From: Apostichopus japonicus
Lineage: Eukaryota; Echinodermata; Holothuroidea; Aspidochirotida; Stichopodidae
Length of the DNA stretch: 64,000 nucleotides
Reading direction: 5' to 3'
Assembly: GCF_037975245.1 (NCBI RefSeq)
Contig: NC_092571.1
Location: 11,803,917-11,867,916, forward strand
Of this stretch, positions 11,902-23,500 are shown one piece after another; within the stretch, counting starts at the first letter, position 1; the number at the start of each line of letters is the position of its first letter. Both the position numbers and the translations under genes were made by a program. The notes beneath the pieces are model-generated. The model ran no database searches. It was given only the letters and a program-made list of their open reading frames with translations, and had not been told where the DNA came from.

Positions 11902-12036
11902 GATCTCTACAGTAAGTAAGGCAACATATGTCACCAAAACAGAACTAGCATTGCTCGATACATGTGGCATAAGCCTTCTGTACAGTGGAATGACGACCTT
12001 GCAAGCTTACTGGTTTCGAACAACATGCAATCAGCG
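11902..12036 (+). repeat. dispersed repeat R, copy 1
   Basis: About 135 bp that recurs, in the same orientation, at 40142-40270: GATCTCTA, AGTAAGGCAA, ATATGTCACCAAAA, CAGAACTAG, TACAGTGGAAT, ACGACCTT, GGTTTCGAAC and CAATCAGCG occur in the same order. In reverse, GGTTTCGAAC gives a Pol III B-box-like word. This copy ends just where the tRNA-like sequence begins in the other copy. Confidence 0.75.
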
Positions 12037-12389
12037 CCTAATTTTAATATACCTTATCGTTACTCTTTGAATCACGCCAGAAGAGGGGGAGGGGCAGAAT
12101 GACTACAGCCCGTGGGCCCGAGGTCATTTGGGGACGGGAATGCGGGTTTGCTCGGGAAAATATGAGAAAAGAGTAGTAAATATCATTTTCATGAAAATAT
12201 AAAATAGAGGCCCGGTAACGTTACTGTCCCCGGACCTGGCTCGGAGTGATCCTGAGACAGTATTTTCGCTTTATATGAAAAGCTAAAACAACAACACTTT
12301 CGCATATTCATTTTAGTCCTTGTACCCCCCCCCCCCCTTTACTCTTTCCTTCTCTTTCTCTCTTGGCATGTTTTGATCATTCACCTCTC

Positions 12390-12583
12390 CTCTCACCTGT
12401 ACAGGATACAAAGATTCAACCAGCATCTTCGACTCTCCTATTATCCGTACCCAAGCTTAATCCATGTTCAAAGTCCAATCCGTATCGATCCATGAGCCCC
12501 TGGACTCCTCCAGGAGTTGCCCGTTTTGCGGCCATGATTGTTTTAAGCTCTTCGTCATGGTGGTGTGGCCTAGTTAAAACTTA
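12390..12583 (-). other. exon-like open stretch, possible P-type ATPase N-terminus
   Basis: On the minus strand an acceptor-like AG near 12584 is followed by an open frame reading HDEELKTIMAAKRATPGG, VQGLMDRYGLDFEHGLSLGT, DNRRVEDAG and then TGA. A good donor, TACAG|GTGAGA, lies about 20 nt beyond that stop. The GGVxxL...GL...RR layout loosely recalls the N-terminal region of plasma-membrane-type Ca2+ ATPases (P2B), but the match is too weak to name a gene. It may be a decayed exon, an exon read in the wrong frame at its end, or chance. Confidence 0.2.
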
Positions 12584-12870
12584 GCAGCAAAGAAAGTGAC
12601 TATATGGCGATCGACACCAACTAAGGGTAGATATAACTCAATTATACATAGAACTTGTAAGATCATTGCAGGGTTCGCTGGTTTCCGAGTTTTTTTTTTT
12701 TTTTTTTAACATGGAAGAAACAGGTTTCTTCCAATTAAAGTGTAAGAAACTGGAAAAAAAAATGGAGGAAAATAAGTCTAGATAATTTCAATGTAATTGT
12801 AAATAGCCTAACTAACAAGTCTGACTAAAACCTACACAGTGTTGGTGGCATTACCTTGGTTAGTTAGATC

Positions 12871-12896
12871 AGGGAGTTGTTATGGAACAACTCCCT
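12871..12896. repeat. short perfect hairpin
   Basis: Arms AGGGAGTTGTT and AACAACTCCCT (11 bp) separated by ATGG. No role can be assigned. Confidence 0.7.
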
Positions 12897-13753
12897 GGTA
12901 AGATGGCGCTGTTTATGCAATCCAGCATTCCAATCACAACAAGTTGTCGAACCTTGCCTATACTAAAAGCAAGGAGCTGTCACCGAATACAGGTTTCCGC
13001 TGACGAAGCTCCAAAACCACGAGTCCAGAAAGCATGTGATGTCTATGTTGGTCCAGGAACCGAACTAAAATTCACATTCTGGCTTGTTTACGAGACAATA
13101 TATAAGTCTATAAATCTTGGACCACGACCAAAATTTCATCATTGCGTACCGTTGAGTAAGGGAAAGAAGCAAACTAAAAAGATTAGATAAGGACTTGAAA
13201 ATAAGGCAAACAGGCAAAAAGTGTGACGTAAAGGAAATTACTTGGTGTTTACAATTAAAAGAATGTGTATTTCTTTAATGCTCTTTGTAGCCGTGTCAAT
13301 TCATTTACAACAACAAAAAAGTGTTTTTTTTTCGTTTTTTTCTTCATTCCACGGGAAGAAACCTACAGACCCTGCCGGATTGTTTAACATGATGTCACTG
13401 GTTAAATCACGTTCTTGCCAGAATAAAATAGGGCCTATATATATATATATTTCAAATTTGTTTATAATTGCCTAGTAGGTTTTTTTCGATTTTCATCTAC
13501 TGGTATAAAAATTAAAGCCAGAAAGACAAAAACAGCACTATATGGCCTCATAAATGCCTGACATTATACGTTTGCATATATGTACTTTGAAAATTTAGTT
13601 ACATACTAATTTTCATTAGAAGTTTCGTATCGTCGATCATATGAACAAAACGATCAGGGAAAATATTTCTTTCTTTTCTTTAAACTTTAATGATTAAAGG
13701 ACTCCTTCATAGGTAGCATTTTAGTCTTGGATACATCATAGTCTAAGAAGAGA

Positions 13754-13779
13754 GGGGGAGGGGAGGGGAGGGGAGGGGG
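13754..13779 (+). repeat. (GGGGA)n G-quadruplex-type tract
   Basis: Five G runs of four to five bases separated by single A residues, an ideal intramolecular G-quadruplex pattern. Confidence 0.75.
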
Positions 13780-14257
13780 TCGCTGGTATCGTTTCTATAG
13801 CATTTCCGGGTTTAAACTATGCTGCATCTCTGGAATGTTCCTTTTACGGTTAAATTCATTATGACGTTTATTCGTCAATGCAGGTTTAAATTTTAATTTT
13901 TCACAAATTCTAATAACTCAACCAAAACCGGTTCTTTGAAGTTTTTCATGACTATAACAGAGCATTCTTTGGATGACATTTAAAGCCATTTGTTCTTCAC
14001 TAATTTGTAATGAACTCTTAACATGTTATTGGAGGCAATTAAAGTAATTTCTCCCATTGAGTTTGTGTTGCATCTGAGACACTGCATCAACGTTACAGAT
14101 GCATTCATTATCTGGTGAACCTCAGCTGTTTCAATGGTCATTTCTCAAGATTTAAAATTCATCATCCGTTAAGTCTTAATGGGGTGTTCTAGAGATGTAG
14201 AATATTTAAAAGAGAATACCTAGAAAACTGAAACAGATGTAGAATGTTTACCAATAA

Positions 14258-14423
14258 GGGGTTAATCAACGGTCTAGCGTGCGTTACTCACAGGATTAAT
14301 GCACGATCGTGGGATAATGCAAGCAATGCACGAGGGCGGAGCCCGAGTGCATCCAGCGATAGCATTAACACCCGGAGTGCATTAATCATGTAAGTAACGC
14401 ACGCTAGACCGTTGATTAACCCC
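14258..14423. mobile_element. 166-bp foldback (palindromic) element
   Basis: The left end begins GGGGTTAATCAACGGTCTAG and continues CGTGCGTTACT; the right end reads the same in reverse for 31 bp, and the match extends with a few mismatches to about 48 bp. The centre holds GAGGGCGGAGCCCGAGTGCA. A partial third copy of the arm (CGTGCGTTACTCACAGGATTAA) sits at 14529-14550, suggesting a repeat family. No coding frame. Confidence 0.8.
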
Positions 14424-16740
14424 GTTCATTCATACACTACCATTTGTGTGGGGGAAAAATCATAAAACAAAACATTTTTGGTTACATATAACCAAAGATT
14501 TATTAAAGTGATGCCCCGTAATTTTACCGTGCGTTACTCACAGGATTAACCACGGTCAGCTGACCTGAATGGACCAATAGGATTTAGGAATCTTATAAGT
14601 ATGATTGAAGACCCAATTTCTTTTATTATGTCTTTTATGACATATCAACTCTTAACTTCTTTTGCCCAAACTCGTCCTTTAAGTGGCTTGAACTAACAAT
14701 GTTAGAATGAGTTGGTCTACTGAACAGCTGCAAAAGTTTTATAAAAATTCAACTCAAAAAAAGTTGCTTTAAGGTTAAATCGAGTCATTAACCAGTACTT
14801 TTTTTCAGAACATGGTGTCGAAGCATTGACTAGTGGATTCATTGTATCATCTCTATTGGTAACGTTTTAAAGAAAATTCACCCCAGATAGAGCATGGGCA
14901 CGAAAAACAAACAACTTTATTCACTCTCCAATCCTTCCGACCCCCCCCCCCTTTTCACATCGAGACTGTAACCGTATAATCATGACGATATCAAAAGAGC
15001 ATCATGAGTTCCTTTGAAAGGGTAAACTTATTCCAGCCATTTAGGTTTCGATATTTAGTGTCTCAAGTCATGACACGTTAACAAAAAAAAAACACTGGTA
15101 AGCATAAAAAATTTTTATTTCTCTGTAAACTTCAAATTATATTTTCCTTTTTTTTTTTAAAACACGAAACTGTTTATATACCTTATGTAAGTTCTTCAGT
15201 GTACAGGTTTCCCCCCTCCACTTAGTAACGTCTGCTCATTTTATTACGGCACGCTTACAGTTTATCATTTCTTTCCCCTGATTGGTCGTTGCTATGTGTG
15301 ACGTATTAATTTCTCAATGAGAGTAAAGTAAACGCAACTTGGATGCCTACCAAGACGAGTAAACAAATGATTGTTCCCTCCTCTCTCTAAACCCTCTCTT
15401 ATCCTTATCGAAACTTTTTTTCATCTCCTCCCAAGTTCCCACGGTCTTGACAAAGGCCACTATTGATCAAACCACTTGAGCCACACGCTCGCTTAACAAA
15501 ATAATGCAAAAGTAAACTAGTCGACGGCTCAAGGGGATTTTAGCGGCAATCTACATACGCATAGTAACAATAGCATACCACGATCGGATCTTACCGGACT
15601 AGACTATTGAAAGTGCGTGGGAAAATTGTACAGTTAGCGCATGACTAACAAAGGGCCACGTGTTGCAACTGAGTTTCACGTCGCGCGAGGTTCGCGTGCC
15701 CATACGAATGGGCGACTCAGGTCGCGATATTAGTTCCGAAACTTTCGTACACAAGGCTAAGCAAACGGCACGCTATAGAGACTTAGATCTTTGGGAGAAA
15801 TACATGGGATAATTTCATATAATGTTGCAGGTGTTAATCTTTTCAACTTTTCTTCCGTTCTTAAGTCTGCACTATTTTAAGGGGGGTATATAGCCAAGAA
15901 CCAGACAGAACGTCTATCTAGACTTAAAGCGCTTTTCTTGAAGAGGAAAACTTACACCATGTCTGGTTTATAGACATATTCCTCCTGCCGAGATTAGGGC
16001 CTATATTCGCCGGGCAACCAGCTGTATTATAACAACACCACCCCATCTCCATGGTCACTAGCGTACCTTCGTAATAGTGGGCTTTTCCAACACAATTCCT
16101 TCTCGAGTTTGATCATCCACAGTTTCTTACCAACAATATCATAGGCATAGGAAAAGAGAGCATGCAGATTGGACATGGGAAAGTTTTCCTCCCCACCCCC
16201 CTTCCCACCCCATCATTGTTTTCTAACAAGGGATGCATTCCTATAGGCGTCGCTGGATCATACATCTGGATCCGTCCCTCAGCATTAGCACAAACCGCCA
16301 TGTCCGGCAATTAATTTACTCTTTTGTTTTCCATTTAACTCAAATACTTAGAACGTTACGCGAACTGGAGTGTACAATAATAACTATTGCACACTTAGAA
16401 ATATTCTTGCAAGACTTTTGAAATTGCCTGTTATGACTATGCCAAACAAAAAGCTAAACATGGGAAAGAGTCACAACAGTCTACCTAGCACCTCCTCCCT
16501 ATACCGTCCCCATACACATGGGTGGGTTTTGGGGGCGGGGTCAAGAGAGCATTATGTGACAAGAGATATGAGTATATGCAGCAGGAAATGGCTATATATT
16601 TGAAAGTGTACGTACATTACAAACTAGCCTAGCTTGGTTCGAATACCTTTGATACGTTGCTCTTAGATTCATTTCCCGGTCAGTGATTCGCTTATGTAAT
16701 TACACAGTGTTAACTTAATTTCCATTGTACATTTCCGTTG
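14424..16740. other. non-coding stretch upstream of hes
   Basis: No exon recognised. It contains a partial foldback arm (14529-14550), a CSL-type word TTCCCACG at 15436-15443 far from any promoter, and a CG-rich patch near 15650-15735 with short inverted repeats. The minus-strand frame at 16113-16310 overlaps what looks like a repeat edge (GGATCCGTCCCTC) and is not called. Confidence 0.4.
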
Positions 16741-17345
16741 TCTTTTGGCTCAGTGGATGCGATGACGTCATGCACACGTCATGATTACCGTTACATTCGT
16801 TATTCTCCGCTATGACAACCTGTAAATTAATACCAGTAACAGAATACCAGCACATGCATGTTACAGGGCATCGTATATCTTACCCATGCTTTCATATTGC
16901 CACTTGTTTGCATTACGCCGTCCACTTCGACCTCCCTCTCCTCACAGGGAGGGGAGGGGGGTTACCAGACACTGTGCTACACCTATACACAGAACGCTGT
17001 ACAAAGTTTCCTGTCCGCCTAAGTGTGGCTGAGTATCATGTGGTGAGGTCATGTAAATGTCATGTTCACCGACCGTTATTCCCCGTTAATGAAACCCGCA
17101 TATTAACATAAAGAACGGAATACCAGCATACCTCATATGGGCTGCGTACGTATCGTAGGCCTACCTATATCACCCATATATAATGTTGGTTTACTTTTTA
17201 CCGCACTCAGAACAAAGGTTAAGGATGGAGGCTGACCAACGGGTCTTTTTATCAAAAGCTGTCAACCGTTTCATGTCAGCATGTGGTTGAATGTGGTGAC
17301 GTCATATGCGAACGTCATAACTGGACTATGTTCTATCATGCTGGC
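16741..17345. repeat. three diverged units with CRE-like motifs
   Basis: Three segments about 260-280 bp apart carry a similar core: GATGACGTCATGCACACGTCAT (in two parts, 16761-16770 and 16774-16782), GTGAGGTCATGTAAATGTCAT (17041-17061) and GGTGACGTCATATGC plus AACGTCAT (17295-17309, 17311-17318). The first two share further words (ATACCAGCA, TATATC..ACCCAT). The perfect CREB/ATF palindrome TGACGTCA occurs at 16763-16770 and 17297-17304. They may be an old tandem duplication; a regulatory role is only a possibility. Confidence 0.5.
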
Positions 17346-18480
17346 AAGTAGCCAAGAAAGGAGGGAGAGGACCATTTGTCCAGATACCGATCACCCCCAA
17401 GGAAAATAAGCAGATATTAAAAGCGAAATACTTGGCTTCATTACCAACACTGCACCCGTATTAATACCCAAAATATGCATTTCCAACGCGATTCCACCCA
17501 CATCATTGTCTTCAAACAAGAGGTATTCGTGATATAGAATAATATTTTAACTGATTTCTGCATATGACAAATCTATGCACACACAACAGTGGAGCAGTCA
17601 CGTATTTAATCTCCCTCCCCCAATACAGTCACATGGTAATCTCCCCTCCCACCTACCGACTGGTATACAGACTATTACAAGAATCCTAGTGTAAAATAGA
17701 TAAATATATAACATGTATGTGCGGTACAACCTAAACAGTGAAAAAAAAAACATTAATTTCAGAAGTTACAAATAAAGCACCACCAATTTGCATCTAATTG
17801 CCCTCCATTTTTACCAAAAAAAGGTATAATACGACCTCTCCGCTGGATGACCTTACCCCTCCCCCCCCCCGGAAAAATGTCCCTCATTAAAGATAAAAGT
17901 TCTTCGCGCCCCTGAATTAAGCTCCCAGTCGTACCCATTTAACAGCAGTATTATTTAAAACTAAATATTTCTTTCCCATATTTTGTATAGTACGGACAAA
18001 ACCTTCACACGTTCTCGTTATATAATTCCATAGTTTATTTCACACCCGAATCGAGTCACTTCCTTTAGTCATAACACATTAAGGTCTTTACACACTTGCT
18101 TATTCCACCATATCTTTCTTTTTCTCCTTTTCCCTATACATGAATGTAAAATAAACTTGAAAGTAACCGAAACCGTTATCATTCCGCGCTATATATATAA
18201 AAGAAACCCCCCCCCCTTTCTCTCTCTCTCACTTTATTTTCATTTTCATAAACATCTCTCTCCTTTGTGTAACTCATAACCACGTACAACAAACAATATC
18301 AGGTCATTGATCATGGGAAAAGAGTCAGCCAACTTTTACTATTTAGTTTCAAACCTAAATAATCTAATGAAAACCAATTTAGTGATCTATAATATTTATC
18401 TATGGCAGATGTCTGGCTCTTATGTGATTACGAGACTTCTATTCCTAATCAGGTGGACCTATGAATGACTGAATCAGTTT
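17346..18480. other. non-coding stretch upstream of hes
   Basis: No exon or named repeat found. It contains poly-C/T tracts (17861-17872, 18207-18230). Confidence 0.4.
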
Positions 18481-18488
18481 TTCCCACG
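18481..18488 (-). promoter_or_regulatory. CSL / Su(H) binding site 1
   Basis: TTCCCACG on the plus strand is CGTGGGAA in reverse, an exact match to the YGTGRGAA consensus of the Notch effector CSL (RBP-J/Su(H)). It lies about 390 bp upstream of the predicted hes start site. Such sites are typical of Hes/E(spl) promoters. Confidence 0.6.
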
Positions 18489-18528
18489 ACCAATGAATAG
18501 GCCATCCCGCGTGCCTTCTCTTTAGAGA

Positions 18529-18534
18529 CACAAG
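18529..18534 (+). promoter_or_regulatory. N-box (CACAAG)
   Basis: Matches CACNAG, the site bound by Hes proteins, between the two CSL sites. It could serve negative autoregulation, but a six-base match is weak evidence on its own. Confidence 0.35.
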
Positions 18535-18625
18535 ATCTAACCATCCATCAAAGGAACGTATTTCAATAAAGCTTCCGTCATTTGGTTCTTTGCAACAAGT
18601 ATTCATCATTCTACTTCAAACCACG

Positions 18626-18633
18626 TTCCCACG
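18626..18633 (-). promoter_or_regulatory. CSL / Su(H) binding site 2
   Basis: A second exact CGTGGGAA in reverse, same orientation as site 1 and 145 bp nearer the gene, about 245 bp upstream of the predicted start. The spacing is far wider than the head-to-head paired-site arrangement known from many E(spl)/Hes promoters. Confidence 0.6.
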
Positions 18634-18837
18634 ATCGTGAATAGAACAGGAAAATGCTATCACAATGGCTTCAATCGAACCAAGAGCAAGCAGTATTAGG
18701 TAAACACAATAGTAGCAACGACAGGTCAAACAAAATAGTCGCGTGCCCCTTCAAACGAGAAATACTCACTCCTGATTGGCTTATTTGGAGAAAACGTCAC
18801 TGATCGTACTGGGTATCTATGAAGTCCCAGATAGCTT

Positions 18838-18875
18838 TATAAATACATCTCTCGGACAGACTTTGTTATCATTCT
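18838..18875 (+). promoter_or_regulatory. hes core promoter: TATA box and initiator
   Basis: TATAAATA at 18838-18845 is followed, at 33 bp, by an initiator TCATTCT whose A (18871) would be the transcription start. This leaves a 79-nt 5' leader before the ATG. A CCAAT-type word in reverse (ATTGG, about 18775) lies upstream. The same TATA/TCATTCT pairing occurs at 28694-28732. Confidence 0.7.
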
Positions 18876-18949
18876 CAATTCAAAGCCAGACCACTGTGCA
18901 TCTACACATATAATATAGCAACTATCGTTTTACTTATTTTATTGGAAAC

Positions 18950-20504
18950 ATGGCAACTGTTATTCTAAATTCAGACGTTCGACAGCATAAACGCCGTCCA
19001 AGGGTAAGCAAGAACTTTCATTTTTTTGCATCTATTTGGTTAATTCAAATAAATAACGTATTTAAAGAAGAATTTGGCTACACCGTTATTTTCTATCAAT
19101 CTGGTTATCCAACTTCGATCCATTCGTGTCTAAGCATAGTCACAAGCAGAGGCCTATTAACTCAAAATCGTAAGCTTTTACAACATGTGTCGGCGTTTAG
19201 AAAAAATGTCTGTTTACTAATCACACGTATTAGATGGTCTTAGGCATTGGGACAAACCAATATTGTGCAACATCGTAAACTTACATTGTGTGCAACAGGT
19301 CGTCTGCTAGGCGATTGTATTCGTGTCGTCTGCTTTTCGTGTGGACTGCTTTAGCGGCTGTGTTGTGCATAGTGACAATCATCATAAATAGCGTGGCTTT
19401 TTGCATTTACATATCACGTAGCGGTATATATAATGGTTGTCGCTGAGCAGACGACACAAGCGAAGCCTTACACGTTATGAATTTTTGCTAACCACAGGAG
19501 GAATAAATCATTAACTATACCGTATACATTTCTTTTATTACAGATTAATAAGCATCTGACCGAGAGAAGACGAAGGGCAAGAATCAATGACAGTCTTTTC
19601 CAGTTGAAGAATTTGGTGTTTCCTGCATTAGAAAACAAGGTAGGTTACATTCTTCATTCATCTATTTCTTCCTATAGAACCAAATAACGATCGTACAGGT
19701 TTTGACAGCAGTTTTCTTTTACAACTGTTTATGTCCATAGAGATTGCTTAGCTTTAGTCTGTTTAAATTTTAATCAGTTTCTTTAAAGAAGTCCAAATTT
19801 ACTTAGTTATTTTAGTTACTTATTTTTGTACATAATTCCTTGTATGTTGGTGTCATGTACGCTGATATGTCCATCGCCAAATGGAATACGTTTTTTTATC
19901 AGAGATAAAATCAATACTGATCGTAGCTAAATTTATATCTTTTCCTTTCATCCATTTTCAGGTCTCACAGAATTCGAAGGTAGAGAAGGCTGATATTTTA
20001 GAGATGACTCTACTTTACTTGCGCGGTCTCCAGAAACAGGCCTTGACAAACCAAGGACAACAACCTACCGTGAATCACTTCCAAGCTGGTTTCAGCGAGT
20101 GCCTGGGAGAAGTTTCGCATTTTCTACTGTCATGTGACTCGATCGATACAAATACCCGGATTCAACTTTTGAACCACGTAGCAAGTCGTACTACCAATAT
20201 GCATTCACCACCAACACCAACCCATGCTTCTTCTGTCTCACCACCCGCCGCGAGACACAATCGACCAGCGACAGAAGTTACGACATTGTCCAACAAAAAA
20301 TTAACAGTGGAGGTTCAACCTACCGTGCAGCAAAGTTGGAATGGGAGTCCCTATTCTTTGATGACACCTCCAACATCACCAATGGAATCGGCTGAGCGGT
20401 CGTTCGCAAGGAATGGTTTGAAAATGGCTCACTCCGTTTTTGATGGAAAGAACAATGTCGTGTCTGGGCATATGCTTCCCGTGTGGAGGCCATGGTTGGA
20501 ATAA
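18950..20504 (+). CDS. hes: Hes-family bHLH-Orange transcriptional repressor (3 exons)
   Basis: Coding exons are 18950-19003, 19544-19639 and 19962-20504, giving 230 residues. Introns are 540 and 322 bp, both in phase 0, with donors AGG|GTAAGC and AAG|GTAGGT and acceptors TTACAG and TTTCAG. Residues 12-76 form the bHLH domain: basic region and helix 1 INKHLTERRRRARIN (19-33) onward, helix 2 VEKADILEMTLLYLRGLQKQ (57-76). Residues about 89-125 form the Orange domain (FQAGFSECLGEV, then RIQLLNHVAS). The C-terminus has WRPW at 225-228 followed by two residues, the Groucho-recruiting motif in the Hes1/4 style. Proteins of this family bind N- or E-boxes and repress transcription as Notch targets. 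The proline that marks the Hes basic region is histidine here (residue 22). The start is the first ATG after a TATA/initiator promoter. Orthology within Hes1/2/4/E(spl) is not resolved. Confidence 0.95.
19297..19460. repeat. inverted-repeat insert in hes intron 1
   Basis: GTCGTCTGCTAGGCGATTGT near the left end is repeated in reverse at the right end (TGTCGCTGAGCAGACGAC, 19444-19461) with a few mismatches. A further GTGTCGTCTGC lies at 19322-19332. It looks like a small foldback insertion inside the intron. The word GCAGACGACAC recurs at 28626-28636. Confidence 0.45.
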
Positions 20505-23500
20505 GTCGCTAATGTCAGAGTAACAAACAAAGCAACAGTCAAATGAACCCTTTTTTGAGACAATGGAACTATTGAAAACCTTCAAATGTGATTAATAATT
20601 ATTTTTATCAAAAGATTTATATTTTTCTTTCATATTGCATATATACAAAACTTCTATTTTTCTGCAAAATATCTTTACTGGAGCTCCTTTTCAGTTTGCG
20701 TGATCGCTGGTTGATTTTTAATACATAAATAATGAATATCATGTAACCTGTTTTTGTATCATTGGTACTCAATGCATTTACCTTTCAATTACGTTAACTT
20801 GTTTTCACGTATATGAATTATCATCTAGCTTCAAAATGCAACTAGGTACAAACAAAACCTTTAGAAACTGCGTTGAAAACTTAAGGAACTAGACTAAACT
20901 GCCCTACCCACCACCCCTCCACCTCTCTATTACGAAGCCGGATTTTACTCGCGCTATTTGCTACCATTCCGTCGTAAAAATGTACACTCAATTTTCTGTC
21001 GCTAGATATTTTAATGAAGTTTTAATAATTCCGAGACGACCCTGCAATTCCCGCACCCACCCCGGCCGCACAGGCAACCCCTTACCTTCCGACAAACCGC
21101 CTTCAACACCTCCATCGTCGACCTCGGTAGCGTTGTGTACAAGGGTAATGAAACAACAATTCTCCGTAAATACCCCCCCCCCCCATCCTCCTTCGGCAGG
21201 CTGACCACCCACCCCCATCGTCATCAGTTATATTTAAGGATTACTACACTGATGTAGTCTATTGGTATATATAAACAATCGCAGGTTCATTGATTACATT
21301 CTAATCGCCTAATTCTACTTCAAGACCATGTCATCATGTATATATATATATGACATGAAGTATATAATATACAAATATATATAAATTACAATCTTATTTG
21401 TAATGCTGGCATGCACATCTTGTCAATACAGCAACTTAGTTAAATAGAGGACGCTCTACATAAACAGCCTATGAGCACTTAGTTGCTCAAAGCCAAAGTG
21501 AACCAGAACTGCATTTGCCTGCAAATACGCAGTATTGTAGTGCGCGTGGAGTGCTTGCAATATTAGGAAGAACTTTTCGGTTGTTCATTGGGGCGGACAA
21601 CACACCAGGGAGTGTAGTCATGTAGGTACATACAAAGTGAGGGCGTTTGTGTGGGCCGTGACAGGCTCATAATAAGTTAGCAATGCAGTTAGCCTATGAA
21701 ACTACAAATGCACAGAGACTATATGAAACTTTAAGTTTCAAAGTCCAGTCATATAGGTATATCGTTCACTTGCCAGTAAGCCAATATTGTACAATAATTA
21801 CTCCATTGACTTACATACTAAATTCGTCAGTTTTCAAGGCCGTTAGTGCATAGGAAACATAACATGTGCTACACATCATATGATAGCTGCTGGCTTCATC
21901 AACACATCACACTCAGTTATTGACATCATGACTGGTGAGATGTTGTGCTAGAATAGGTCTAAGTTGAATATAGTACAACCCCCCCCCCCCAACTCATCTG
22001 CCAGTTATCGCTGTGTAATCTTCCAATTTCAACTAGGATTTCTTTAAAAAAAAATACGCCTTAAATGACCTTCAGTCTTCTCAAATTGTTTCGACCATCA
22101 GTAGTTTATTTCATTTCTCTTCAACTGTAAATCACACAAAAAGAATGATGATGACTAAAAATATGCCAAAATTATAAAGAATAATAGGCAATAACAAGTT
22201 CTACTAAAAATAACCATATCTTGAGATAACTTTAGATAGACATCACAGCTATAACTAAGCATAACAAACAACGAAATGAGGGACTAAGCTTTTATCCGAT
22301 GTCATGCTGTCGGTTCAATACCATATACGAGTATAGTGTACGTCCGCCCTGGTAGGTTAACCATTGTCGGAAAAAAAGTCCTAAATTGACCAACTGACTG
22401 TTTATTCTATTTTCAGTCATCGTTCATTTCTTTATTATGCTTGGATGTTGGAGAGGATGAAATAAACTACTGATGGTCTTGAAATCTGGAGGTGTACACG
22501 ACCTTTCCACCCCCATCCCACCCCCACCCCACTACCCTACCCCTCCGCCGCTCTGTCTCTCTCTCTCTCACATACAAATAAAAGTAGTTATTACAGCAGA
22601 ACGTGTACACCTGATTACAATGTATGTCTCACGTTGAATTTATTTTCTGTCCTCACCCCCACCCCTCCCTACAAAGGAGACCGTAATATATGTCTGGAAA
22701 TATGTAAGATTTCTAGTCGTTTTATTGATAACTCATTGTACTTACCTGCACCAGATAATACCCCACGCAACTACACCACACACAAGTACATTTGATTCCA
22801 CATACAGAAACAACTCGGTAACAATGACCGATCGATGAAATCGACGTATCTTTTTGCTATACATCACCACATACTGAAAACTTCAATATATATTCTTGAA
22901 GGGCGCCATCTTTTATTTGGCAACGTCACCGCTTGCAGAGAGCTGGACTGTTACAATATATTTCGCTAATCGAAAAAGTCACATCAGATACTACATAAAA
23001 TTATCTTCCATTTCCGATGAAACAAATATCTTGTCAGGAATTGTTTTCCACGTCCTTATTTAACGACACACTATACGTTGTTGAGACATAAAAAATTGCA
23101 GTTTTCAATAATGCAATACTGCCGTCATTTTAGGTGTTTCTTACGTAGGACCACATCATTATTTAACCTCATCAATTCAACATTAATTTTACAACAATAT
23201 AATAATTTCAATACTTTGCAGAAAAATAATGAATTGCAGCAAAATTTTAAGAAAAGGACCTCAACGTACAGACACGGTGATGGGAAATGTTAACACCAAC
23301 AGTCTTAAAGGGGACACAAGCCCAACGATCATCTTAAGTTTACCTGATAGAGATCTTTGTGAATAACAACTTACCTAAACAGCGAAAAAAAAATCTTCTC
23401 CCGCTTTGGAGATATCCTTGTTTAAAGTCATGTCTGTGAGCTGTCATTGTGTTTATCTGTGACGTCATAGTGCCACTAGAGGATCTGGAATGTTATACTT

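Larger units (their letters stand above)
12600..14257. other. non-coding stretch
   Basis: Contains a hairpin at 12871-12896, poly-T and poly-A runs, and the G-rich tract at 13754-13779. The frame at 12882-13190 (102 codons, MEQLPGKMALF...) has no recognisable domain and starts inside the hairpin, so I do not call it a gene. Confidence 0.4.

Noticed and set aside
12882-13190. 102-codon plus-strand frame starting MEQLPGKMALF
   Set aside because: It begins inside a hairpin and shows no recognisable domain or splice context.
16113-16310. Minus-strand frame with MYDPATPIGMHPLLENNDG
   Set aside because: It looked exon-like, but its edge GGATCCGTCCCTC and a related segment near 17497 suggest repeat DNA, and there is no good donor or acceptor pair.
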